DNA of 64,000 bases from an uncultured Mycobacterium sp. (GTDB lineage Bacteria > Actinomycetota > Actinomycetes > Mycobacteriales > Mycobacteriaceae), in assembly GCA_900078375.1 (NCBI GenBank), contig FLQS01000004.1:1-64000 (forward strand). The letters are read 5' to 3'. The notes beneath the pieces were generated by a model. That model had not been told where the DNA came from and did no database searches. It saw nothing but the letters and a program-made list of their open reading frames with translations. Below are positions 55,498-64,000 of the stretch, piece by piece (the stretch's first letter is position 1; each line of letters opens with the position of its first letter). A program made the translations under genes and the position numbers.

Positions 55498-57086
55498 TCG
55501 ACACCGTCCAGAAGCTGTTGCGCGGCCGGATGGACGACCACTCCGTCGCGGTGATCTCAGCGGACCGCAGCTGGACCTGGCGCGAGTACCTGGCCGAGGC
55601 GAGCGCGGAAGCCGCCGCACTGCTGGCCATGACCGACCCGAACCGGCCGCTGCATATCGGTGCGCTGCTGACGAATTCCCCGGCCTACGTGCGTTCGATG
55701 GCCGCGGCCGCACTCGGCGGCTACGTGTTGTGCGGTCTCAATACGACGCGCCGCGGCGAGGGCCTGGTCTCCGACATCCGCCGGTCGGACTGCCAGCTGC
55801 TGCTGGTCGACACCGACCACGCTGGGATGCTCGACGGGCTGGATCTCTCGGGCGTCACGGTGCTCGACGTCACGGGACCGCGCTACGCCGAAGCGGTGGC
55901 GTCCGCGGAACCTCTTGTCCCGCATGAGGTCATCGGCACCGACCCGTTCATGATGATCTTCACTTCCGGCACCAGCGGTAACCCCAAGGCCGTGCCGTTC
56001 GTCCACACGATGAGCGTCATGTGCGGCCTGAGCCTGGTTGCGCAGATGGATGTCACCGCCGCCGACGTCTGCTACCTCGCGATGCCGCTGTTCCACTCCA
56101 ACGGGGTGGCCGTTGGCTTTTCGGTGGCGATCACGGCCGGGGCGGCGATGGTGCCGGTGAAATTCTCCGTGTCGCGGCTGTTGGGCGACCTACGCCGCTA
56201 TGGCGTCACGGTCATGAACTACGTCGGCAAGCCGCTGGCGCTGGTGCTGGCCACTCCCGAGCAACCCGATGACGCCGACAACCCGCTGCGCGTCATGTAC
56301 GGCAACGAGGCCACCGAGCGCGACATCGCGGAATTCTCCCGGCGTTTCGGCTGCCGCATCATCGACGGCTTCGGCTCCAGCGAGTTCGCCGTCGTCGTGG
56401 TCCGCGAGGACGGTACCCCGTCGGGTTCGATCGGCAAGGGCTGGGGAGGGGTGGCGATCTACCACCCCGACACCGTGACCGAATGTGCCACTGCCGTTTT
56501 CGATGAGAACGGCGCACTGCTCAATACCGACGAGGCGATCGGGGAGCTGGTGAACACTACCGGCTCTGGACCCTTCACCGGCTACTACAACGACCCGGCG
56601 GCCACCTCGGAACGTCTGCGCCACGGCATGTACTGGACCGGTGACCTCGCCTACAAAGACGCCGACGGCTGGATCTATCTGGCCGGCCGGACCTCGGACT
56701 GGATGCGGGTGGACGGCGAGAACATGGCAGCGGCCCCGATCGAACGGATCCTGCTTCGGCTACCACAGCTCAACCAGGTGGCCGTTTACGCCGTGCCCGA
56801 CGAACGGGTGGGTGATCAGGTCATGGCCGCAGTCGTTCTGCGGCAAGGACAGTCGCTGACGACCGGGCAGTTCGAGGCATTCCTGGCCGAGCAGGCCGAT
56901 CTGTCGCCGAAGGCTTGGCCGCGGTTCGTCCGTATCAACGACGAGCTGCCGCAGACCGCCACGAACAAGATTCTCAAGCGGGAACTGAGCGCGGCCGGGG
57001 TGACGGCCGAAGGTGGCGTGCTGTGGGAGCGGCCGGCCCGCTCGACCAGCTACCGGGTCAGCGCGCGAACATCAGCGCGCGCTTGA
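55494..57086 (+). CDS. Acyl-CoA synthetase (FadD-like)
   Basis: The 530-residue protein is an AMP-binding adenylate-forming enzyme: the P-loop IFTSGTSGNPKAVPFVHTMS, GFGSSEFAVVVVREDG, and the hinge region YWTGDLAYKDADGWIYLAGR with the conserved DWMRVDGENMAAAPIE. The C terminus has the catalytic lysine in TATNKILKRELSA. It activates a carboxylic acid as CoA thioester, probably the operon substrate. I chose ATG 55494, which overlaps the DUF35 stop. Its last 29 bases overlap, in the opposite sense, the end of sdhB. Confidence 0.89.
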   Translation: MIDTVQKLLRGRMDDHSVAVISADRSWTWREYLAEASAEAAALLAMTDPNRPLHIGALLTNSPAYVRSMAAAALGGYVLCGLNTTRRGEGLVSDIRRSDCQLLLVDTDHAGMLDGLDLSGVTVLDVTGPRYAEAVASAEPLVPHEVIGTDPFMMIFTSGTSGNPKAVPFVHTMSVMCGLSLVAQMDVTAADVCYLAMPLFHSNGVAVGFSVAITAGAAMVPVKFSVSRLLGDLRRYGVTVMNYVGKPLALVLATPEQPDDADNPLRVMYGNEATERDIAEFSRRFGCRIIDGFGSSEFAVVVVREDGTPSGSIGKGWGGVAIYHPDTVTECATAVFDENGALLNTDEAIGELVNTTGSGPFTGYYNDPAATSERLRHGMYWTGDLAYKDADGWIYLAGRTSDWMRVDGENMAAAPIERILLRLPQLNQVAVYAVPDERVGDQVMAAVVLRQGQSLTTGQFEAFLAEQADLSPKAWPRFVRINDELPQTATNKILKRELSAAGVTAEGGVLWERPARSTSYRVSARTSARA

Positions 57087-57828
57087 CCTCCTGGATCGCC
57101 TTGGTGACCTCGATGCCGCGTGGGCAGGCCTCGGTGCAGTTGAACGTCGTGCGGCAGCGCCACACCCCGTCGACCTCGTTGAGGATGTCCAGCCGCTCGG
57201 CGGCTCCCTCGTCGCGGCTGTCGAAGATGAACCGGTGGGCATTGACGATCGCGGCCGGCCCGAAGTACGAGCCCTCGCTCCAGTACACCGGGCAGCTGGT
57301 GGTGCAGCAGGCACACAGAATGCACTTCGTGGTGTCGTCGTAGCGGGCCCGGTCGGTCGGGCTCTGGATGCGTTCGCGGGTGGGTGCATTGCCCGAGGTC
57401 ATCAGATAGGGCTTGACCGCACGGTAGGCGTCGAAGAACGGCTCCATGTTGACCACCAGATCCTTCTCGACGGCCAGGCCGCGGATCGGTTCGATGGTGA
57501 TGGTCAGCGGCTTGTCCTTCCGGGGAAGCAGATCGCGCATGAGCACCTTGCAGGCCAGCCGGTTCACGCCATTGATCCGCATCGCGTCCGAGCCGCACAC
57601 CCCATGTGCGCAGGAGCGGCGGAACGTCAGCGTGCCGTCCAGATAACTCTTCACGTAGATCAGCAGGTTCAGCAGCCGGTCGCTCGGCAGGCAGGGCACC
57701 CGGAAGCTCTGGTAGCCGGCGCTGTCGGGATCCTCGGGGTTGAACCGCGCGATCTTCATCGTCACCATCACCGCCCCGTCCGGGATCGGCGGCAGGGCGG
57801 ATTCTTTCACCTCAGGTGCGATCGTCAT
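57058..57828 (-). CDS. sdhB: Succinate dehydrogenase iron-sulfur subunit
   Basis: The 256-residue protein carries the three cluster-binding regions: CAHGVCGSDAMRINGVNRLA with a further C for the [2Fe-2S] cluster, and CILCACCTTSCPVYWS and CRTTFNCTEACPRGIEVT for the [4Fe-4S] and [3Fe-4S] clusters. It passes electrons from SdhA to the membrane anchor. ATG 57828 lies two bases after the sdhA stop. Its C-terminal end overlaps the converging acyl-CoA synthetase gene by 29 bases. Confidence 0.95.
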   Translation of the reverse strand: MTIAPEVKESALPPIPDGAVMVTMKIARFNPEDPDSAGYQSFRVPCLPSDRLLNLLIYVKSYLDGTLTFRRSCAHGVCGSDAMRINGVNRLACKVLMRDLLPRKDKPLTITIEPIRGLAVEKDLVVNMEPFFDAYRAVKPYLMTSGNAPTRERIQSPTDRARYDDTTKCILCACCTTSCPVYWSEGSYFGPAAIVNAHRFIFDSRDEGAAERLDILNEVDGVWRCRTTFNCTEACPRGIEVTKAIQEVKRALMFAR

Positions 57829-57830
57829 CG

Positions 57831-59585
57831 TCAGTACTTCCGTTCCATCGGCTCATACCGCGTCTGCGCCACCGGCTTGTAGTCCAGCCGGATATCGGAC
57901 ACCAGGTCAGAGCCTTGCTTGTAGGCCATGGTGTGCCGCATGTAGTTCGTGTCGTCTCGGTTGGGATAGTCCTCGCGAGCATGCCCGCCTCGGGACTCCT
58001 TGCGGTTCAACGCGCCGACGACGGTGACCTCGGCCAGCTCCAGCAGGAAGCCCAGCTCAATGGCCTCCAGGAGATCACTGTTGTATCGCTTTCCCTTGTC
58101 ATGCACCGAGATTCGGCCGTAGCGCTCTTTGAGCGCATGGATGTCGGTCAGCGCCTGCTTGAGTGTCTCCTCGGTGCGGAACACGGCGGCGTTGTTGTCC
58201 ATCGACTGCTGCAACGCACTGCGGATGTCGGCGACGCGCTCGGTGCCGTGCTCGGAAAGGATGTCGGCGACCCAGTTCACCACCATGCCGGCCGGCGCCT
58301 CCGGCAGATCGATAAAGTCGTGGCTCATCGCGTAGTTGGCGGCGGACATGCCGGCGCGGCGGCCGAACACGTTGATGTCCAACAACGAGTTGGTGCCCAG
58401 CCGGTTGGCCCCGTGTACCGACACACACGCGCACTCGCCGGCAGCGTACAACCCCGGCACCGTTGTGGTGTTGTCGCGCAACACTTGTCCGGTGACGGTG
58501 GTCGGAATGCCGCCCATGACGTAATGGCAGGTCGGGTAGACCGGCACCAGTTCCTTGACCGGATCCACACCCAGATAGGTGCGGGCGAACTCGGTGATAT
58601 CGGGAAGCTTGGCCTCGAGCACGTCGGCGCCGAGGTGGCGCACGTCGATATAGACGTGGTCCTTGTGCGGGCCGGCGCCCCGGCCTTCCAGCACTTCCAG
58701 CACCATCGAGCGGGCGACGATGTCGCGCGGGGCCAGATCGACGATCGTGGGGGCGTAGCGCTCCATGAACCGCTCGCCCTCGCCGTTGAGCAGCCGACCG
58801 CCCTCGCCGCGCACGGCCTCGGAGATGAGGATTCCCAGGCCGGCCAGGCCGGTGGGATGGAACTGATGGAACTCCATGTCCTCCAAGGGAAGTCCCTTGC
58901 GGAAGACGATGCCCAGGCCGTCACCGGTCAGCGTGTGGGCATTGGAGGTGGTCTTGTACATCCGGCCCGAGCCGCCGGTGGCGAAGACGATGGCCTTGGC
59001 GTGGAAGATGTGGATGTCTCCGGTCGCCAGCTCGTAGGCAACGACGCCGGTGGCCACCGGCCCGCTCGGGGTCTCGGTCAACGCCAGGTCGAGTACGTAG
59101 AACTCGTTGAAGAACTCAACGTCGTGCTTGACGCAGTTCTGGTAGAGCGTCTGCAGGATCATGTGGCCGGTGCGGTCGGCGGCGTAACAGGCTCGGCGCA
59201 CCGGCGCCTTGCCGTGGTCGCGGGTGTGCCCGCCGAAGCGGCGCTGGTCGATGCGGCCCTCGGGAGTGCGGTTGAACGGCATCCCCATCTTCTCGAGGTC
59301 GAGTACCGCGTCGATGGCTTCTTTGCACATGATCTCGACGGCGTCCTGGTCGGCGAGATAGTCGCCACCCTTGACGGTGTCGAAGGTGTGCCACTCCCAG
59401 TTGTCCTCTTCGACATTGGCCAGTGCGGCGCACATGCCGCCCTGGGCGGCACCGGTGTGCGAACGGGTCGGGTACAGCTTGGTCAGCACCGCGGTGCGCA
59501 CCCGTGGGCCCGCCTCGACGGCGGCGCGCATGCCGGCTCCGCCTGCGCCGACGATGACCACGTCGTAGCGGTGTTCGGTAATCAT
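57831..59585 (-). CDS. sdhA: Succinate dehydrogenase flavoprotein subunit
   Basis: The 584-residue protein has the FAD Rossmann motif VVIVGAGGAGMRAAVEAG, the covalent-FAD histidine in TRSHTGAAQGGMCAALA, the active-site HQFHPTGLAGLGILISEAVR with HRRLLNGE-type GEGGRLLNGEGERFMERY, and the cap region FGGHTRDHGKAPVRRACYAA. It oxidises succinate to fumarate. The order sdhC-D-A-B and synteny with cdd-deoA-add match the mycobacterial Sdh2 (Rv3316-Rv3319). The 37-bp gap to sdhD is short. Confidence 0.96.
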   Translation of the reverse strand: MITEHRYDVVIVGAGGAGMRAAVEAGPRVRTAVLTKLYPTRSHTGAAQGGMCAALANVEEDNWEWHTFDTVKGGDYLADQDAVEIMCKEAIDAVLDLEKMGMPFNRTPEGRIDQRRFGGHTRDHGKAPVRRACYAADRTGHMILQTLYQNCVKHDVEFFNEFYVLDLALTETPSGPVATGVVAYELATGDIHIFHAKAIVFATGGSGRMYKTTSNAHTLTGDGLGIVFRKGLPLEDMEFHQFHPTGLAGLGILISEAVRGEGGRLLNGEGERFMERYAPTIVDLAPRDIVARSMVLEVLEGRGAGPHKDHVYIDVRHLGADVLEAKLPDITEFARTYLGVDPVKELVPVYPTCHYVMGGIPTTVTGQVLRDNTTTVPGLYAAGECACVSVHGANRLGTNSLLDINVFGRRAGMSAANYAMSHDFIDLPEAPAGMVVNWVADILSEHGTERVADIRSALQQSMDNNAAVFRTEETLKQALTDIHALKERYGRISVHDKGKRYNSDLLEAIELGFLLELAEVTVVGALNRKESRGGHAREDYPNRDDTNYMRHTMAYKQGSDLVSDIRLDYKPVAQTRYEPMERKY

Positions 59586-59622
59586 TTTCGCCTCTAACAG
59601 TGTCGTCCGGTAGGCATGTCGT

Positions 59623-60084
59623 CTAGGAGATGTTCGGATCGAAGGTCAGCAGCACGTAAGTCCCCACCACCAGCACGATGATCAGCGAGACCGCCAACAG
59701 GGAGTTGAGCCAGAACTTGGTGGAGTCCTTGCGTGCATAGTCGCCGATGATCGTGCGGATCCCGTTGCCGCCGTGTAGCTGCGCCAGCCACAACAGCAGC
59801 AGGTCCCAGGTCTGCCAGAACGGCGAGGCCCAGCGCTGCGCGACGTAGTTGAAGTCGACGCGGTAGACGCCGCCGTCCCACATCAGCCCGATGAACAGGT
59901 GTCCCAGCGCCAGGAAGATCAGGACGACGCCGGAGAACCGCATGAACAGCCAGGCGTACTTCTCGAAGTTGGGCATGCCGCCGCGACGGCGCGGGGTGCG
60001 CGGATTGTCCAGCCCGGCCGGACGATCGTGGCTGCGCTCCAGGATGGGGGCCGGCGGGCCGAGCCGGTTCTCGGGCGCGCTCAT
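59623..60084 (-). CDS. sdhD: Succinate dehydrogenase membrane anchor subunit
   Basis: The 153-residue protein has three membrane segments (MRFSGVVLIFLALGHLFIGL, WDLLLLWLAQLHGGNGIR region, LNSLLAVSLIIVLVVGTYVL) and the heme-ligand-type histidine in LALGHLFIGLMWDG. The N terminus is proline/arginine-rich. The ATG at 60084 overlaps the sdhC stop in ATGA, which fixes the start. It forms the quinone-binding anchor with SdhC. Confidence 0.92.
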   Translation of the reverse strand: MSAPENRLGPPAPILERSHDRPAGLDNPRTPRRRGGMPNFEKYAWLFMRFSGVVLIFLALGHLFIGLMWDGGVYRVDFNYVAQRWASPFWQTWDLLLLWLAQLHGGNGIRTIIGDYARKDSTKFWLNSLLAVSLIIVLVVGTYVLLTFDPNIS

Positions 60085-60503
60085 CCGAACCGCTCTGCCA
60101 TGTGCATGCCGATGATCACCAGCGAGGGCACCATCACCAGCAGCCAGACCCCGGCCACCGCCCACAGCATTTGGCGCTGATAGCGCGGCCCCTTCCACCA
60201 GAAGTCGATGAGGATGATCCGTACCCCATTGAGTGCGTGATAGAGCAGCGCGGCCACCAGGCCGATCTCCATCAGTCCGACGATCGGCGTCTTGTAGGTC
60301 TCGACCACCTCGTTGTAGGCCTGCGGGCTGACCCGGACCAGAGCGGTGTCGAGGACGTGCACGAAGAGGAAGAAGAAGATCGTCGCGCCGGTGATGCGGT
60401 GCAGCACCCACGACCACATTCCGGGGTCACCGCGATAAAGAGTGCGCCGTCGTCGAGTCGACTTATCGCGCGGGCCCGGCACGACCGGTGCCGCTGTACT
60501 CAT
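60081..60503 (-). CDS. sdhC: Succinate dehydrogenase cytochrome b subunit
   Basis: The 140-residue protein has three membrane segments, a heme-ligand histidine in YHALNGVRIILIDFWW and LHRITGATIFFFLFVHVLDT near the first segment, typical of SdhC. I chose ATG 60503 because GGAGG stands five bases upstream. The upstream reading from 60713 would overlap cdd. It is divergent from cdd (60686), with 182 bp between the starts for both promoters. Confidence 0.92.
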   Translation of the reverse strand: MSTAAPVVPGPRDKSTRRRRTLYRGDPGMWSWVLHRITGATIFFFLFVHVLDTALVRVSPQAYNEVVETYKTPIVGLMEIGLVAALLYHALNGVRIILIDFWWKGPRYQRQMLWAVAGVWLLVMVPSLVIIGMHMAERFG

Positions 60504-60685
60504 CAGCGCCTCCAACACCATCGCCATAGTTTGGGTGGACTCTAACGCCGTTTGTATGGTCGAAAGAACTACCGTGCAGGGATAGGAGGAGGCTACGGGC
60601 GCCGATTTGGGCCGGGTAGCCGCCGCGAGGCAAGTCCTGTGAGGCGGTTGGTGAATGCATTCAGTACGGGTGTGGTGAGCGATAC

Positions 60686-61099
60686 ATGGTGACCGATAAT
60701 GAATGGAAATCATTGCGCGCCAAGGCTATTGAGGCGTCCAAGCATGCCTACGCGCCCTATTCGGCGTTCCCGGTCGGGGCTGCTGCCCTAGTCGACGACG
60801 GCCGCGTCGTCACCGGCTGCAATGTGGAAAATGTCTCATATGGCCTAGGTCTCTGTGCCGAATGCGCAGTGGTCTGCGCCCTCATTTCCGGCGGCGGCGG
60901 ACGGCTGCTCGCGGTGGCGGTGGTGGATGGCACCGGGGCGGTGTTGATGCCGTGCGGACGCTGCCGGCAGCTGCTTCTCGAACACGGCGGGCCGGAGCTG
61001 CTCGTCGATCACGCACGTGGCCCGCGCCGGCTGGCCGAGCTGTTGCCGGACGCCTTCGGCCCCGACGATCTGGCCCGGGTGGAGCGGGAAAAGCCGTGA
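60686..61099 (+). CDS. cdd: Cytidine deaminase
   Basis: The 137-residue protein has the cytidine deaminase zinc site: CAECAVVCALISGGGG with the catalytic glutamate, and MPCGRCRQLLLEHGGP with the other cysteines. APYSAFPVGAAALVDDGRVV is the N-terminal signature. It turns cytidine into uridine. The stop overlaps the GTG of deoA. The ATG at 60686 has GGTGAG upstream. It corresponds to Rv3315c. Confidence 0.96.
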   Translation: MVTDNEWKSLRAKAIEASKHAYAPYSAFPVGAAALVDDGRVVTGCNVENVSYGLGLCAECAVVCALISGGGGRLLAVAVVDGTGAVLMPCGRCRQLLLEHGGPELLVDHARGPRRLAELLPDAFGPDDLARVEREKP

Positions 61100-62394
61100 C
61101 GGAGTTCACATTCGACGCTCCGACGGTCATCCGGGTCAAGCGCGACGGTTTCCGGTTGACCGACGAGGCTATCGACTGGGTGATCAACGCCTACACGCAT
61201 GGGCGGGTGGCCGACGAGCAGATGTCGGCGCTGCTGATGGCGATCTTCCTGCGCGGAATGGATCGCAGTGAGATCTCCCGGTGGACGACGGCGATGATCG
61301 CCTCGGGGGAGAAGCTGGACTTCCACGATCTGCGCCGCGATGGGCGCCCGCTGCCGACCGTGGACAAACACTCCACCGGCGGAGTGGGCGACAAGATCAC
61401 CATTCCCTTGGTTGCCGTCATCGCGGCGTGCGGTGCGGCGGTTCCGCAGGCAGCCGGGCGCGGTCTCGGGCATACCGGCGGCACCCTGGACAAGCTCGAG
61501 TCGATTCCTGGATTCACCGCCGAGATCACCAAAGCCCAAGTGCGTCAGCAGTTGTCGGAGATCGGTGCGGCAATCTTCGCTGCCGGCGAGCTGGCGCCCG
61601 CCGACCGCAAGATCTATGCGCTGCGTGATGTGACGGCCACCGTGGAGTCGTTGCCGTTGATTGCCAGTTCGGTGATGAGCAAAAAGCTGGCCGAGGGTGC
61701 CGACGCCCTGGTGCTCGATGTGAAGGTCGGCCGCGGCGCGTTCCTGAAGACCGAAGCCGAATCGCGGGAGCTGGCGGCCACCATGGTGGAGCTGGGCCTG
61801 GCCCAAGGTGTGCCGACGCGGGCGCTGCTGACCGATATGGATGTCCCGCTGGGCCGCACGGTGGGCAACGCCATCGAGGTCGCCGAATCACTCGAGGTGC
61901 TGGCCGGTGGCGGACCCGAGGATGTGGTGGAACTGACGATCGCGTTGGCGGTCGAGATGCTGGATCTGGCCGGCATCGACGACCGCGACCCGGCGCAGAC
62001 ACTGCGTGACGGCACCGCGATGGACCGATTTCGTGCACTCGTTGCAGCCCAGGGCGGTGATATTCACGCGCAGCTTCCGATCGGTGTTCATTCCGAGACC
62101 GTGCTGGCACCGCGAGGCGGCACAATGGGGGACATCAACGCGATGGCGATGGGGCTGACGGTGTGGCGGCTCGGCGCTGGCCGGGCCCACCCGGGCGAAC
62201 GCGTGCAATCCGGCGCCGGCGTGCGCATCCACCGCCGCCCCGGTGAGCCGGTTTCCGCTGGTGAACCGCTCTTCACCCTGTATACCGACAACCCGCAGCG
62301 GTTGCCGGCCGCCATGGGCGAGCTCGACGGGTGCTGGACCGTCGTCGACACACCGTGGGCGCCCCGCCCCCTCATCATCGATCGGATTGTCTGA
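61096..62394 (+). CDS. deoA: Thymidine phosphorylase
   Basis: The 432-residue protein has the phosphorylase signature: [60 protein letters not shown] and [20 protein letters not shown]. It splits thymidine (and deoxyuridine from Cdd) into base and deoxyribose 1-phosphate. The GTG start at 61096 overlaps the cdd stop; an open frame continues upstream but inside cdd. It corresponds to Rv3314c. Confidence 0.96.
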   Translation: MTEFTFDAPTVIRVKRDGFRLTDEAIDWVINAYTHGRVADEQMSALLMAIFLRGMDRSEISRWTTAMIASGEKLDFHDLRRDGRPLPTVDKHSTGGVGDKITIPLVAVIAACGAAVPQAAGRGLGHTGGTLDKLESIPGFTAEITKAQVRQQLSEIGAAIFAAGELAPADRKIYALRDVTATVESLPLIASSVMSKKLAEGADALVLDVKVGRGAFLKTEAESRELAATMVELGLAQGVPTRALLTDMDVPLGRTVGNAIEVAESLEVLAGGGPEDVVELTIALAVEMLDLAGIDDRDPAQTLRDGTAMDRFRALVAAQGGDIHAQLPIGVHSETVLAPRGGTMGDINAMAMGLTVWRLGAGRAHPGERVQSGAGVRIHRRPGEPVSAGEPLFTLYTDNPQRLPAAMGELDGCWTVVDTPWAPRPLIIDRIV

Positions 62395-63482
62395 TGCCCA
62401 CGCCGCTGACTCTCGCGATGATCGGCCGGGCCCCCAAGGCGCTACTGCACGACCACCTCGACGGCGGGCTGCGTCCGGCCACCGTCCTCGAGATCGCCGA
62501 GCAGATCGGCTACGACGGGTTGCCCGCCGCCGATGAGGCCGCGCTGGCCGCGTGGTTTCGCACCGCCGCCCACAGCGGGTCGCTGGTGCGCTACCTCGAA
62601 CCGTTCGCACACACCGTTGCCGTCATGCAGACGCCTCAGTCGTTGCACCGGGTGGCCTTCGAATGCGTCGAGGACCTGGCCGCCGACAACGTGGTGTACG
62701 CCGAAGTGCGCTTCGCCCCCGAACTGCACATCGATCGCGGGCTGTCCCTCGACGAAGTAGTGGATGCGGTGCTGGCCGGTTTCGCCGACGGGGAGAAGGC
62801 CGCGGCCGCGGCCGGCCGTCCCATCGTCGTGCGCTGCCTGGTGACCGCAATGCGTCACGCCGCCCGATCCCGGGGCATCGCCGAACTGGCGATCCGGTTC
62901 CGCGACAAGGGAGTGGTGGGGTTCGACATCGCCGGCGCCGAGGCCGGCTACCCGCCCACGCGTCACCTCGACGCGTTCGAGTACATGCGAACCAACAACG
63001 CCCGCTTCACCATTCACGCTGGTGAGGCGTTCGGACTGCCGTCCATCCACGAGGCCCTGGCCTACTGCGGAGCGGATCGCCTCGGCCACGGCGTCCGCAT
63101 CGTCGACGATATCGAGGTGCTGGCCGACGGGACGGCCAGGCTGGGGCCGCTGGCCGCCATCCTGCGCGACAAACGGATTCCGCTGGAGATGTGCCCCAGC
63201 TCCAATGTGCAGACCGGCGCGGTGGACAGCATCGCCAGCCATCCCTTCGACCTGCTGGCCCGGCTGCGATTCCGGGTCACCGTCAACACCGACAACCGCT
63301 TGATGAGCGACACCACGATGAGCCAGGAGATGCTGCGCCTGGTCGAGGCGTTCGGCTACGGCTGGAGTGATCTCGAGCGGTTCACCATCAACGCGATGAA
63401 GTCGGCGTTCATCCACTTCGACGAGCGGCTGGCCATCATCGACGAGGTGATCAAGCCCCGCTACGCGGTGCTGATCGGCTGA
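62394..63482 (+). CDS. add: Adenosine deaminase
   Basis: The 362-residue protein has the adenosine deaminase zinc motif [10 protein letters not shown], the catalytic glutamate region [28 protein letters not shown], and the late [17 protein letters not shown] with its aspartates. It converts adenosine into inosine. Start ATG 62394 overlaps the deoA stop in TGATG, so the three salvage genes cdd-deoA-add are translationally coupled. It corresponds to Rv3313c. Confidence 0.96.
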   Translation: MPTPLTLAMIGRAPKALLHDHLDGGLRPATVLEIAEQIGYDGLPAADEAALAAWFRTAAHSGSLVRYLEPFAHTVAVMQTPQSLHRVAFECVEDLAADNVVYAEVRFAPELHIDRGLSLDEVVDAVLAGFADGEKAAAAAGRPIVVRCLVTAMRHAARSRGIAELAIRFRDKGVVGFDIAGAEAGYPPTRHLDAFEYMRTNNARFTIHAGEAFGLPSIHEALAYCGADRLGHGVRIVDDIEVLADGTARLGPLAAILRDKRIPLEMCPSSNVQTGAVDSIASHPFDLLARLRFRVTVNTDNRLMSDTTMSQEMLRLVEAFGYGWSDLERFTINAMKSAFIHFDERLAIIDEVIKPRYAVLIG

Positions 63483-63616
63483 CTCGTGCCACTCCTTTTT
63501 GTTTGCTCCATGGTCGCACGCATGCCTCGCCACCACGCCGGGTTGCCGGTGGCCGCGTACTCTCCGATTTGCGGTCCGGTGCGCGCCACGAATTGGCCTG
63601 CCACCTTGTGATACAT
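63461..63616 (-). CDS. Small hypothetical ORF (weak)
   Basis: A 51-codon frame on the minus strand, [20 protein letters not shown] then [20 protein letters not shown] to SQPISTA, has codon use with GC-rich third positions in its first two thirds. I do not recognise it, no ribosome binding site is visible, and its end runs 22 bases into add. It may be real or chance. Confidence 0.25.
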   Translation of the reverse strand: MYHKVAGQFVARTGPQIGEYAATGNPAWWRGMRATMEQTKRSGTSQPISTA

Positions 63617-63638
63617 GCGCGAGTGTTTACGCGATGTA
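63612..63638 (+). promoter_or_regulatory. Inverted repeat upstream of the MMPL gene, candidate repressor operator
   Basis: TACAT-g-CGCG (63612-63621) is the inverse complement of CGCGATGTA (63630-63638) except for one bulged G, with an 8-base spacer. It ends ten bases before the MMPL start codon. Mycobacterial mmpL genes are often controlled by TetR-type regulators binding such repeats; none is encoded in this window. Confidence 0.55.
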
Positions 63639-63648
63639 ACTTGGTGTG

Positions 63649-64000
63649 ATGTCCAAGCGCGCCATTTTGAGGGGCGTGTCAGCACATAGGCTCTTCACGG
63701 GCTTGGGTCGGATGATCGTTCGCCACCCATTGCTCGTCATCGCGGCTTGGCTAGTCCTGGCGGGGGCCCTGCTGGCCCTCATCGCCCCGCTGTCGGTCGT
63801 TGCGGCCCGCAACCCCCCGGATTTCCTGCCCAAGGACGCTCCGGTGCTGCTCTCGGCCCACAAGATGCAGGAGGCCTTTCACGAGGCGAACGCGGGCAAT
63901 TTCGCGGCGGTCATCCTCAGCAACGACAACGGGCTGACGCCGGCCGACGAGGACACCTACCGAAGGATCGTCGACAAACTCAGGGACGACACCAAGCACG
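63649..64000 (+). CDS. MMPL family transporter, cut by the window edge
   Basis: The visible 117 codons from ATG 63649 give RMIVRHPLLVIAAWLVLAGA followed by a hydrophobic stretch (first transmembrane segment, about residues 25-50), then NPPDFLPKDAPVLLSAHKMQ and AVILSNDNGLTPADEDTY of the first external domain, the order found in MMPL/RND proteins. The FLPKDAPV form is close to the FLPEDAPV consensus. No mmpS gene precedes it. The rest is outside the window. Confidence 0.85.
   Translation, partial: MSKRAILRGVSAHRLFTGLGRMIVRHPLLVIAAWLVLAGALLALIAPLSVVAARNPPDFLPKDAPVLLSAHKMQEAFHEANAGNFAAVILSNDNGLTPADEDTYRRIVDKLRDDTKH

Overview
The window is high-GC actinobacterial DNA from a fast-growing Mycobacterium/Mycolicibacterium. 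The evidence is gene content and order: sdhCDAB next to cdd-deoA-add, dacB1, a Lrp/class III aminotransferase pair, YihY-trpS, metX-metY behind a SAM-IV riboswitch, folD-DUF3017, a conservon ending in mfpA, an MPT63-like secreted protein, an Rv1747-like FHA-ABC transporter, a 13E12-repeat gene and an MmpL. Much of this follows, in inverted order, the M. tuberculosis Rv3313c-Rv3369 block, with several accessory insertions. I saw no tRNA, rRNA, CRISPR array, prophage or intact insertion sequence.

Layout. 1-3.8 kb: a 13E12-repeat gene running off the left edge, then a PPOX/F420-type enzyme, a nitroreductase, TrmL and a methyltransferase. 4.0-8.5 kb: a complete conservon (sensor kinase, roadblock, DUF742, small GTPase) plus mfpA, all overlapping. 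8.7-14.2 kb: an accessory operon of a divergent cysteine synthase, a luciferase-like monooxygenase, a sodium:solute symporter, a 3-TM protein and an NtaA/SnaA/DszA-type monooxygenase interrupted by one in-frame amber codon. 14.2-21.4 kb: small metabolic and regulatory genes, then a two-component system next to three tiny secreted Pro/Gly-rich proteins that share a CX5C motif. 21.4-29.4 kb: FHA-ABC transporter, OYE-type enzyme, folD, a TetR-monooxygenase pair with twin operators, and a methyltransferase. 29.4-34.5 kb: methionine genes, SAM-IV riboswitch and a monomeric isocitrate dehydrogenase. 34.5-36.3 kb: a decay zone with a damaged relJ before an intact relK, a vapC fragment and a frameshifted hydrolase. 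36.3-43.6 kb: xthA, two tandem lipoprotein lipases, trpS, YihY, a DUF559 gene bracketed by two palindromic elements, and dacB1. 43.7-49.8 kb: an amine/aldehyde catabolic cluster. 50.0-57.1 kb: a seven-gene, tightly overlapping acyl-CoA side-chain degradation operon resembling the cholesterol igr operon. 57.1-64 kb: succinate dehydrogenase, nucleoside salvage, and the start of an MmpL gene.

How parts work together. MetX makes O-acetylhomoserine and MetY sulfhydrylates it; the SAM-IV leader gives feedback. The conservon relays a membrane signal to a small GTPase beside the gyrase-mimic MfpA. The ACAD pair, MaoC pair, thiolase-like aldolase, DUF35 and CoA ligase form a full activate-dehydrogenate-hydrate-cleave route. 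Cdd, DeoA and Add are a translationally coupled salvage set.

The items most worth a second look are the CX5C secreted-peptide cluster, the palindromes bracketing the DUF559 gene, the igr-like operon with a stand-alone DUF35 lacking zinc ligands, the amber-interrupted monooxygenase operon, and the intact RelK toxin behind an antitoxin that seems to have lost its N terminus through a 25-nt microhomology deletion.
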